From the NCBI GenBank assembly GCA_046155605.1, contig JBJXFQ010000011.1:1-64000 (forward strand): a stretch of 64,000 bases of DNA, in the 5' to 3' direction. Source of the stretch: JAEUIZ01 sp046155605 (GTDB lineage Bacteria; Planctomycetota; Phycisphaerae; Phycisphaerales; UBA1924). A program made the position numbers and the translations under genes. Positions within the stretch are counted from its first letter, which is position 1; the number at the start of each line of letters is the position of its first letter. Under the pieces are notes generated by a model. That model saw nothing but the letters and a program-made list of their open reading frames with translations, ran no database searches and had not been told where the DNA came from. Positions 1 to 7,780 of the stretch are shown piece by piece.

Positions 1-2
1 AT

Positions 3-152
3 GGCGTGATCTCGCCCGCCGACCGGACCATCCTTGTGAACTGGATCGCGACCTACAACCCGATGGGCGACCTGACGGGGAACGGGTTTGTGGACAGTGC
101 CGACCTCACCTTCTTCGACCTCATCGACCCCATCTGCGGGTATGTGCCGTAG
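3..152 (+). CDS. C-terminal end of an exported protein with a dockerin-like calcium-binding repeat (partial)
   Basis: This is the last 49 codons of a gene that begins before the window. The readable tail contains GDLTGNGFVDSADLTFF, a calcium-loop pattern (D-x-N-G-x-V-D-x-A-D) like type I dockerin or EF-hand repeats, and ends CGYVP before a TAG stop. In Phycisphaerae such tails are common at the C-terminus of large exported proteins, and three more dockerin-like tails occur in this window. The function of the missing N-terminal part cannot be inferred. It converges on the minus-strand TSUP permease gene, with about 70 bp between them. Confidence 0.7.
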   Translation, partial: GVISPADRTILVNWIATYNPMGDLTGNGFVDSADLTFFDLIDPICGYVP

Positions 153-224
153 TGCGGAGGCCACGTTCCCGGGCCTTTACGCCGCGCCGCCATTTGGAGG
201 CCGAGCGTGAGGCGTCGGGTGGCA

Positions 225-1022
225 TCAGGGTTTGGCCAGGCGTACTGCCGCAACCAGCAGCACGATCGAGACGATCGCCCGCACCCAAGCCAAGGGCAAC
301 CGATGGGCCAGCGCGGCACCGGCCGTGCCGCCGATAACCGCGCCCGGAGACATCGCGGCGAAGAGCAGCAGCGCCTCGGTCGGCGAGTGGTTGTGCGTCG
401 CGCGGAGTGTCGCGAGTTTGATGATCGCGCCGATGGCGGCGGAGGCGACCATCGCGGCGGAACTGGTGGCGATCGCGGCCCGGAGACGAATCCGCGCGAC
501 GACTTGCAGCAGCGGGACCATGACCACGCCGCCGCCCAGGCCCAGGAGGCCGCCGACGAAGCCGGATACCGCGCCGATGGACGCAAGCGTGGGCGCGGAT
601 GTGCGCTCAACCAGGGCCATGTCGGTCGGCCTTGGGCGCACGATTCGGTACAGATTGAGGATGCAATAGGCGGCGATGAAGCCGGCCAGACCCAGCGAGA
701 GCGCACGCCCGGCGAGGAGATTCGAGAGCAGCACACCGGCGATGATGGCGGCGATCATCGCGGGCATGACACGCTTGACCAGTTCCGTGCGCACGGCACC
801 AGCCTTGCGGTGCGTGCGGGTGGCGAAGACGGCGACGACGACATTGACTCCCATGGCGGCGGCCATGTAGACGTGGTGCTCGCTGTGCGCACGATCGTGG
901 TAGCCGAAGGTGAACGCGAGGCCGGGGAGCATGACCATGGAGCCGCCGATGCCGGCGAGCCCACCGATGATGCCCGCGCCCAGGCCGATGAGGGAGGCGA
1001 AGAGGAGGTGAGCCGGGTCCAT
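225..1022 (-). CDS. TSUP (TauE/SafE) family membrane permease
   Basis: A 265-residue integral membrane protein, very likely a sulfite/sulfonate/organic anion exporter of the TSUP (TauE/SafE) family. Two similar halves each carry a glycine-rich membrane segment: GLGAGIIGGLAGIGG near residues 13-27, and GFVGGLLGLGGGVVMVP around residues 155-171. That duplicated Gly-rich pattern and roughly eight hydrophobic helices are the family hallmark. A His-rich stretch (YHDRAHSEHH) lies between the first two helices. It starts 25 bp downstream of the transketolase stop on the same strand, so the two are probably cotranscribed. The substrate cannot be read from sequence. Confidence 0.88.
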   Translation of the reverse strand: MDPAHLLFASLIGLGAGIIGGLAGIGGSMVMLPGLAFTFGYHDRAHSEHHVYMAAAMGVNVVVAVFATRTHRKAGAVRTELVKRVMPAMIAAIIAGVLLSNLLAGRALSLGLAGFIAAYCILNLYRIVRPRPTDMALVERTSAPTLASIGAVSGFVGGLLGLGGGVVMVPLLQVVARIRLRAAIATSSAAMVASAAIGAIIKLATLRATHNHSPTEALLLFAAMSPGAVIGGTAGAALAHRLPLAWVRAIVSIVLLVAAVRLAKP

Positions 1023-1047
1023 AGGGAGAGGCCCGACGAGGAGTCGG

Positions 1048-3015
1048 CTAGACGAGTTGGAGCATCTTCATAACGCGGGTCTTGATGTCGTCGGCGGTGA
1101 GCGCGCACATTTTGAGCATCTCCTCGGGCGTCTTGGCGCTCTTGGGGATTTTGCGGACGTGCATCTGCTCGAGGGTGAAGGCGTCGCCCGAGGCCGTGAG
1201 GGCGTCGGCGATGCCCGAGCCGATCCCGCCGCCGTAGTTGTCCTCGATGGAGACGACGTACCCGTTGTTGGCACCGATGATGTCGAGGAGCTTGTCGTGG
1301 TCGAAGGGGAGGGAGTAGAGGTCGATGAGCGTGGCGGAGATGCCGGCCTTGTCGAGGAGGTTGAGGGCCTTGTTGGCCTCGTGGACCATGTAACCGGCGG
1401 CGCAGAGCACCACATCGCGGCCTTCCTGGAGCACCTCGAACCCGCCGAGGTTGAAGACCACCTCGTCGGAGTAGATGAACTCGGTGTCGGGGCGGAGGGT
1501 CCGCATGTAGCAGACGCCCTCGTACTCGGCCATGGCGGCGGTGAGGCCGTAGGCGGCGTAGGCGTCGGCGGGCTGGAGGACGTAGCACGCGGGGTTGCCG
1601 CGGTGGTCCTTGATGGTCGAGAAGGAGCGGAACCAGGCGACATCGGGGAGCGACATCTGGCTGGGGCCGTCGGAGGCGAGGGAGATGCCGGCGTGCGAGC
1701 CGATGATCTTGAGATTGGCACCGGAGTTGATGGCCATCTCGATCTGGTCGTAGGCGCGGGTGACGAACTTGGCGAAGGTGGAGCAGAAGGGGATCTTTCC
1801 GGCGGCGGAGAGGCCCGCGGCGACGCTGAACATGTTCTGCTCGCCGATTTTGCACTCAAAGAACCGCTCACGGAGGTCGGGGTCCTTAGCGAAGACATCG
1901 GCGAAGGTGGAGTTGGAGACATCGGCGTCGAGGACAACGACGCGGCTGTTGACGCGGCCCAGCGCGCGGAGCGCGATGCCATAGGCGCGACGCGTGGCGA
2001 GTTTGCCGGCGTGCAGGACGGATTCCATGTCGAACTGCTTCATGGCTTCCGGCAAGGAGGGCATGTCACCCTGGCTGAACTCCTTTGGCGCGGCCTGAGG
2101 AGGCGGCTGGATCTCGAAGGCGTCGGTGCTGGTGAGCGACGAGGTGAGTTGGACGCGGCGCTCTTCGAGTTCCATCAGCGCCTTCTTGAGTTGGTCGCCC
2201 GTGGCGGGCTTGCCGTGCCAGCCGCCGCCTTGCATGGTGGTGGAGCCCCATCCCTTGACGGTGTTCGCGACCAGGGCCATGGGCTTGGCACCGCCTTGCG
2301 AGGAGTTGGCGATGAAGGCGTCGAACGCGGCCTTGATCTGCGTCGGGTTATGCCCGTCGATCGTCTTGACGTTGAAGCCCTGGGCCACGAGCCGAGCGGC
2401 AATGCGCTCGGACGACTGCTGCGGGGAGACGCGATCGGCCTGGCCATACTCGTTGCAGTTGAAGATCGGCAGGACATTGACGAGGTTGTGATCCATGATG
2501 TAATCGAGGGCCTCGGTGATCTGACCCTCGCGCGATTCGCCGTCGCCGATGACGCAGTAGACGCGGCGGTCGAGGCCGTCGAGGCGGGCGGCCTCGGCAA
2601 TGCCGGCGGCGACAGAGAGGCCCTGGCCCAGCGAGCCGGTGGCGGCGTCGAAGAAGGGGAAGCCCTCCATCGGATTCGGGTGCCCATCGAGTTCGGAATC
2701 CATCTCGCGGAGTTTGCGGGCATCGGTGGGAGTGAGTTTGCGCTTGCGGTCTTCCTTCCCAACGGTGACGCCCAAGCGGATGGCGGCGGCGTAGACGATG
2801 GGGACAGCATGGCCCTCGGATAGCACGAGGCGGTCGCTGGTCGGGTAGGCGGGGTAGTCGGGGCTCCAGCGCAGGGTGTGGAACATGAGGACGGTGATGA
2901 GGTGCCCGAGGCTCATGCAGGTGGTGGGGTGCCCTGCGCCGGCGGCCGCGGTCATCTCCATCGAGAGTTTGTCGAGTTCGATCGCCTGAGCGTGAACGGC
3001 GGCTTCGAAAGACAT
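1048..3015 (-). CDS. tkt: Transketolase
   Basis: Transketolase, 655 residues, a thiamine diphosphate enzyme of the non-oxidative pentose phosphate pathway that moves two-carbon ketol units between sugar phosphates. GHP (28-30) and SEGHA (66-70) are substrate/cofactor contacts. GDGE (157-160) to NCN (186-188) is the ThDP/metal motif, and IGEQNM near 390 holds the catalytic glutamate that activates ThDP. The pyrimidine-binding half and the C-terminal transketolase domain (NYGGGIGSGIA) follow, so the protein is full length in one chain. I chose the ATG at 3015 because AAAGGAA lies just upstream and the protein then begins at the usual point (MSFEAAVHAQ); an in-frame extension to 3126 looks non-coding. 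It is divergent from dnaN. Confidence 0.93.
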   Translation of the reverse strand: MSFEAAVHAQAIELDKLSMEMTAAAGAGHPTTCMSLGHLITVLMFHTLRWSPDYPAYPTSDRLVLSEGHAVPIVYAAAIRLGVTVGKEDRKRKLTPTDARKLREMDSELDGHPNPMEGFPFFDAATGSLGQGLSVAAGIAEAARLDGLDRRVYCVIGDGESREGQITEALDYIMDHNLVNVLPIFNCNEYGQADRVSPQQSSERIAARLVAQGFNVKTIDGHNPTQIKAAFDAFIANSSQGGAKPMALVANTVKGWGSTTMQGGGWHGKPATGDQLKKALMELEERRVQLTSSLTSTDAFEIQPPPQAAPKEFSQGDMPSLPEAMKQFDMESVLHAGKLATRRAYGIALRALGRVNSRVVVLDADVSNSTFADVFAKDPDLRERFFECKIGEQNMFSVAAGLSAAGKIPFCSTFAKFVTRAYDQIEMAINSGANLKIIGSHAGISLASDGPSQMSLPDVAWFRSFSTIKDHRGNPACYVLQPADAYAAYGLTAAMAEYEGVCYMRTLRPDTEFIYSDEVVFNLGGFEVLQEGRDVVLCAAGYMVHEANKALNLLDKAGISATLIDLYSLPFDHDKLLDIIGANNGYVVSIEDNYGGGIGSGIADALTASGDAFTLEQMHVRKIPKSAKTPEEMLKMCALTADDIKTRVMKMLQLV

Positions 3016-3192
3016 GCGGCGATTCCTTTCAATGTCACGATTGGCGACGGGTTCCGAACGAAGTCCAACCGAAGCGGGTGCGTCGACGGGAGAGAGGAGT
3101 ATGTACGGCCCGACGGCTCCAGACAACTGGACTATCGGGCAAAAGGTACACTAGCGGAAGGCAAATGGGCGCGAAGGCAGAAAGGCACGGGG

Positions 3193-3222
3193 TTGGGCAC
3201 GGCCACACGGGGTGCCTATACC
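3193..3222 (+). promoter_or_regulatory. Possible promoter for dnaN
   Basis: TTGGGC, an 18-bp spacer and TATACC lie about 45-70 bp before the dnaN start, inside a purine-rich degenerate repeat (about 3165-3258). The -35 match is poor, so this is only a candidate. No better promoter is visible in the 249-bp divergent gap between tkt and dnaN. Confidence 0.3.
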
Positions 3223-3264
3223 ACTGTGCCAAAGGCAGGGTGGGGTGAAGAAGGGACGACACGG

Positions 3265-4440
3265 ATGAAGGTGATCTGCGATCGAGCGGCGCTGCTGAGC
3301 GCGGTGAACATGGCGTCGGGCGTGGTGGCGACGAGGACCCCAAGGCCGCAGTTGACGTGCATCAAACTCACGGCACGGAAGTCGGGAAAGACCTCGGACC
3401 TGACGCTCTCGGCGACGGACGGCGAGGCAGCGCTGCGGCTGACGGTGGCGCAGGTCGATGTGCAGGAGCCGGGCGAGGCGGTGATCCCCGCGGACAAGTT
3501 GAGGCAGATCGTGTCGGCGGAAGAAGGCGACCCGACGCTGACGATCGAGACGGAGGACGACGCCTGCCACATCCGCGGGACCGACGCGCGGTTCAAGGTC
3601 TTTGGCTACAAGCCGTCGGAGTTCCCGGCGATCCCGGATTTCGAGAAGGTGCTGAGCGGGAAGGACGGCGGCAAGGTCGCGACGTTTACGCACACGGCGG
3701 GCGGGCTCTCGACGATGATCGCGCGGACGCTGTTTGCGACGGCGCGTGAGAACAGCCGGTACGCGATCAATGGCGCGTTGCTGAAACGTGACGGCAAGAA
3801 ACTGGAGATGGTCGCGACGGACGGACGCCGGCTGGCGCTGGCGCGGCAGACTCTTGCGAACGCGGACAAGGACGGCGCGGCGATCACCTGCATTGTCCCG
3901 GCGCGGGCGCTGGGGCTGATGCAGCGGTTGATGGACGAGCCTGAGGCGCAGGTCCGCGTGGCGGTCACGGAGAACCAGATTCTGGTGGCGATTGGCTCGC
4001 CCGAGGAAGGCGGGATTCGCGCGGCGCTGGCGAGCAACCTGGTCGAGGGCGCGTTCCCGCCTTACGAGGAGGTCATCCCGAAGGACCAGGACAAGAAGGT
4101 GGTGTTCGATCGCGATGTGCTCTCGAGCGCGGTTCGGCGGGCGGCACTGCTGACGAACGAGGAATCTCGCGGGGTGCGGATGAAGTTCAAGGGGGCGGAG
4201 AAGCAACTCGAACTCTCGAGCCGGGCACCGGAGATGGGCGAGGCCGAGGTGAATGTCGAGTTGTCGAGTTACGAGGGCGCGGACCTCGAGATCGGGTTCA
4301 ACCCGACGTTCATCACGGACGCGCTGAAGGTGATGACGGACCCGAGCGTGATCATGGAACTCAAGGCGCACAACCGGCCCGGCGTGGTGAAGTCGGGGAA
4401 CGACTTTGTGTATGTGGTGATGCCGGTGAACCTGCAATAG
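3265..4440 (+). CDS. dnaN: DNA polymerase III sliding clamp (beta subunit)
   Basis: DNA polymerase III beta clamp, 391 residues. It forms the dimeric ring that tethers the replicative polymerase and other clamp-binding proteins to DNA. Family features read along the chain: MKVICDRAALLSAV at the start, RTLFATARENSRYAINGALL at the start of the second domain, ATDGRRLALA, GAFPPYEEVIP in the third domain, and the terminal VVMPVNL that matches the usual VMPMRL-type end. The ATG at 3265 follows GAAGAAGGG at a workable spacing; the open frame extends further upstream but that part overlaps the tkt start region and has no clamp similarity. Neither dnaA nor recF is beside it; the next gene is a helicase-nuclease. 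Confidence 0.95.
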   Translation: MKVICDRAALLSAVNMASGVVATRTPRPQLTCIKLTARKSGKTSDLTLSATDGEAALRLTVAQVDVQEPGEAVIPADKLRQIVSAEEGDPTLTIETEDDACHIRGTDARFKVFGYKPSEFPAIPDFEKVLSGKDGGKVATFTHTAGGLSTMIARTLFATARENSRYAINGALLKRDGKKLEMVATDGRRLALARQTLANADKDGAAITCIVPARALGLMQRLMDEPEAQVRVAVTENQILVAIGSPEEGGIRAALASNLVEGAFPPYEEVIPKDQDKKVVFDRDVLSSAVRRAALLTNEESRGVRMKFKGAEKQLELSSRAPEMGEAEVNVELSSYEGADLEIGFNPTFITDALKVMTDPSVIMELKAHNRPGVVKSGNDFVYVVMPVNLQ

Positions 4441-4475
4441 GAAGCGTGAGGGGGGCGGGAGGGAGCGTCGGCCCG

Positions 4476-7400
4476 ATGGATGAAGGCCAGGGGCTCAATG
4501 CAGCGCAGCGTCTTGCGGTGGAATCGCCGGGTCCGATGATGGTGCTGGCGGGTCCGGGGACGGGCAAGACGCGCGTGATCGGCCATCGGATCGAGCGGCT
4601 GGTGCGCGAGGGCGCGGAGCCGGAATCGATCCTCGCGTTGACGTTCACGGTGAAGGCGGCGGACGAACTTCGAGGGCGCTTGGCAGCGTTGATCGGGCCG
4701 GGGCGGGCGGAGCGCGTGAGGGCGCACACGTTTCATGGGTATGGGCGGCAACTGACGCAGCGCTACGCGGATCAACTGGGCTTGCCGGCGCGGCAGGTGC
4801 TGGTTGATAAGGCTCAGCGGCAGCGGATGGTGCTGGAAGCGGCGGAGAGCCTGGCTCTGCCGCGGAACGCGCCGCCGTCCGGGAGGCGGGCGTGGGCGTG
4901 GACAGCGATGGAGCACATCGACGCATTCCGGCACGCCGGGGTCTTCGCTGATCGCGCGGTGACGGTGGCGCAAGACGAGTTGCGACGTGCGGAGGCGATG
5001 GCGGGCGAGGAGGGTGACGCGGCGCGAGCGCGCGCGATGGAGGTTGTGGACTTCGCGCGGGTCTACGAGGCCGTCGAGCGGATGGCGATGGCGCGGGGGC
5101 ACCTGGAGTTTGAGCATTTCATCCTGCTGCCGATCCGGCTGATGCGGGATCGCGCGGGTCCGGCGGCGATGGTTCGCGATGAGATTCGGCACGTCGTGGT
5201 GGACGAGTTTCAGGACGTGAACACGGGGCAGATCGAGTTGCTCGCGCTGCTCGTGCCGCCGTCGGAGCGTCGGCCGCCCGATGTGTGCGTGGTCGGGGAT
5301 GATGACCAGGCGATTTACATGTTCCGCGGGGCGGACGATCGGGCGATGGCGCGATTCGCGCGGTTGTGGAGCGGCGCGACATGCGTGTCGCTGACCGAGA
5401 ACTATCGCAGCGGCGCGCGGATTCTGGAGGTTTCGGCGTCGGTGATGTCGCGGGCGGCGGAGCGGTTCGCGCCGGACAAGGTGGTGACGCCGGCGCTCTC
5501 GGTCGCGGGCGTGAGCGTGGAGCGTGTATCGACGCCGGACGAGGTATCGGGGGGCGAGCCGATCGCGGCGCTGATCCGGGCGGACATGTCGACTCGGCCC
5601 GGCGCGCGATACCGGGACTATGCCGTGCTCGGAAGGATCAACAAGGATCTCGAATCGATTGCCGCGGCGCTCGAGATCGAGGAGATCCCGTTTGAGGCGT
5701 CGCGGGCGCGGTCGTGGGGTGATGAGCCGGGCGTGCGGGATTTGCGGCACTGGGTCTGGGCGGCGGCGGACCCCGGCGCGACGACGCCACTGCTGTGGCT
5801 GCTGACGAGGCCACCGGCGCGGGCGAGCGCCGAACGTGTGGCGACGTGGGCGGGCGAGCACCGTGCGATGGCATCACGTCGCGGCGAGGACGCGGTGCCG
5901 GGCTTCGCGGCGTGGCTGGCGGAACAGCACGCGGACGAGCCCGAGGTGGCGCGATTCCTGGGGCTGCGCGAGCGAGTCCTGTCAGCCATCGCCGGGCAAA
6001 CCGCCGAGCAGGTGGTCGAGACGATCATCCGCATCGCCGACCTTGCGCACGCGGACCTCTGCACCGCGCGGGAGCGGGAGCGGCGCGTGGAGGGGCTGGT
6101 GGGGATGATGCGGTTCGCGGCGGCGCGGGCGGCGCTGCTGCCCCCGCCGGGCGGCGCGCTGGCTTTGCATGAATACCTCGATGATCTGGAATCGCTCGAC
6201 AAGGAATGGCGTGATGAGGAGCGGGTCGATGGCGGCGTAGAGCCGGCGGAAGAGACCGACCGCGTACGGCTGATGACGGCGCACTCAGCGAAGGGGCTGG
6301 AGTTCGACACGGTTTTCGTCGCGAGGGTCTGTCCGCCCAATGGATTTCCGAAGACCAGGGGCGAGAATCGGGTCGTGCTGCCGGATGCGTTCCTCGATCG
6401 GGCGGGCGACACGCGGACGACCAAGGAGCGAGCGCTGGACGAGGAGCGGCGGCTGTTCTATGTCGCGTGTACGAGGGCAAAGCGAAGGCTGGTGCTGCTC
6501 GCCAAGCAGACCAAGGGCAAGTCGAGCAGCACACATTACCTTCAGGAGTTGGACGCGCACCTCTCCGAGCCGATCCCGACGCGGACGACGGCGGACGTGA
6601 TCGAGTCGGCGGCGGCGGCGGGGATCAGGCTCTCGGCGATGGGGTTTGGCACCCACGCGGGCGCGGGACGAGCCGGCAGGATCGAGCACGCGGCGCGCGA
6701 GGGGCGATTGGCCGCGGCCACGGCGCTGGACGCGCTCGAGGCCTCGCCGGATTCGCCGGGCGAGATCGAGCGGGCGGCGGCGGCGCTGCGTGCGGCGGCA
6801 GGACGCGTGGCGGCGGCGGCGTGCGCGCGGCTCGGACGCGATGCGTCAAGACTCGGCCCCGAGGCGGCGAGTCTGGCGGCGGAACTCGCGCGGCCGGAGG
6901 AAGTGCTAACGCTCCGCCCGATGACCCCGCCGCTACACCTGAGTTATTCCGCGGTGCGGGATTATCTGTTGTGCGGGCGCTGCTATTACCTCAAGCGAGT
7001 GCTGGGGTGTCCGGAGGAACCCTCCGAGCGGCAGGATGTCGGGAACTCCGTCCACGCCGCGCTGAGACGGTACTTTCAGGCGTGGCGCGAGGCGGAGGCA
7101 GAGGGGCGAGCGCCGCCGACGGTGGAGCAACTGGTTCGAATGGGTAGGGAGGAGTATGAAGGGGCGCTTGGGCCGGCGCGAGCGTTGGAGCCGGGCACCT
7201 GGCGCACGATCGAGGCGATGCTGCGGCAGGGGGCGGCGATGCACGGCGCGGCGGACCAGATTCTTGAGTTGGAATGGTCGGTGACGTTTCCGTACGAGCA
7301 CGCGGGGGTCTCGCATCGGTTCACGGCGAAGTTTGACCGGGCGGACCTGGCGGGTGACGGCGGGCACCGGATCATCGATTACAAGACCGGTGCTGAAACG

Positions 7401-7682
7401 AAGAAACTGCTGGAGCCGAAGGCGGACGACCTGCAACTGGGCGTATACGCGCTGGCGATGCGGCATCAGCAGGGCGTGCCGATGGAGGATCGCTCGACGC
7501 CGGCGCTGGGCGTGGCGGAGTATTGGCACCTGCCGACGGGTCGGCGCGGCGTGCTGGACATGGCGTCGGTGGCGTATGACAGGGTGCGGGAGGAGATCGG
7601 CAGAGCGATCGACGGGATGCTGGCGGGACGATTCGAGCGGGGCGACAAGTGTGAGGGTGGGCTCTGCGAGTGGCTGGGGTGA
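4476..7682 (+). CDS. UvrD/PcrA-like SF1 helicase with C-terminal RecB-type PD-(D/E)XK nuclease domain
   Basis: A 1068-residue fusion of an SF1A helicase and a nuclease. Helicase motifs: AGPGTGKT (25-32), DEFQD near 243, GDDDQAIYMFRGAD, ENYRSG, TAHSAKGLEFD near 601 and FYVACTRAKRR near 661. The C-terminal part carries GNSVHAALRRYF (near 856), FDRADL, IIDYKTG (near 966) and DLQLGVYALA, the H-D-DxK-QxxxY series of the RecB/AddB nuclease fold. Cysteines flank the nuclease (CGRC...C before, CEGGLC at the very end) and could hold an iron-sulfur cluster as in AddB; that is inference. Likely role is unwinding and trimming DNA in repair. The ATG at 4476 follows GGGAGGGAG; a GTG at 4446 is the alternative. 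It starts 35 bp after dnaN and is probably cotranscribed. Confidence 0.88.
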   Translation: MDEGQGLNAAQRLAVESPGPMMVLAGPGTGKTRVIGHRIERLVREGAEPESILALTFTVKAADELRGRLAALIGPGRAERVRAHTFHGYGRQLTQRYADQLGLPARQVLVDKAQRQRMVLEAAESLALPRNAPPSGRRAWAWTAMEHIDAFRHAGVFADRAVTVAQDELRRAEAMAGEEGDAARARAMEVVDFARVYEAVERMAMARGHLEFEHFILLPIRLMRDRAGPAAMVRDEIRHVVVDEFQDVNTGQIELLALLVPPSERRPPDVCVVGDDDQAIYMFRGADDRAMARFARLWSGATCVSLTENYRSGARILEVSASVMSRAAERFAPDKVVTPALSVAGVSVERVSTPDEVSGGEPIAALIRADMSTRPGARYRDYAVLGRINKDLESIAAALEIEEIPFEASRARSWGDEPGVRDLRHWVWAAADPGATTPLLWLLTRPPARASAERVATWAGEHRAMASRRGEDAVPGFAAWLAEQHADEPEVARFLGLRERVLSAIAGQTAEQVVETIIRIADLAHADLCTARERERRVEGLVGMMRFAAARAALLPPPGGALALHEYLDDLESLDKEWRDEERVDGGVEPAEETDRVRLMTAHSAKGLEFDTVFVARVCPPNGFPKTRGENRVVLPDAFLDRAGDTRTTKERALDEERRLFYVACTRAKRRLVLLAKQTKGKSSSTHYLQELDAHLSEPIPTRTTADVIESAAAAGIRLSAMGFGTHAGAGRAGRIEHAAREGRLAAATALDALEASPDSPGEIERAAAALRAAAGRVAAAACARLGRDASRLGPEAASLAAELARPEEVLTLRPMTPPLHLSYSAVRDYLLCGRCYYLKRVLGCPEEPSERQDVGNSVHAALRRYFQAWREAEAEGRAPPTVEQLVRMGREEYEGALGPARALEPGTWRTIEAMLRQGAAMHGAADQILELEWSVTFPYEHAGVSHRFTAKFDRADLAGDGGHRIIDYKTGAETKKLLEPKADDLQLGVYALAMRHQQGVPMEDRSTPALGVAEYWHLPTGRRGVLDMASVAYDRVREEIGRAIDGMLAGRFERGDKCEGGLCEWLG

Positions 7683-7780
7683 GATTGAACTACTGAGGGC
7701 TTGAATAGCAAACGAGCAAGCAACATCAAATCACTATGTGACGCGAGACATGCGTCTTTGCAATTGGCACACGGGCGGGA

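Noticed and set aside
53..736. Minus-strand open frame of 227 codons
   Set aside because: It overlaps the TSUP permease in another frame and is Arg/Ser/Pro-rich with no recognisable similarity, as expected for GC-rich antisense frames.
1057..2823. Long plus-strand open frame antisense to transketolase (588 codons)
   Set aside because: Val/Gly/Asp-rich composition typical of the complement of a GC-rich coding frame; transketolase motifs on the other strand are decisive.
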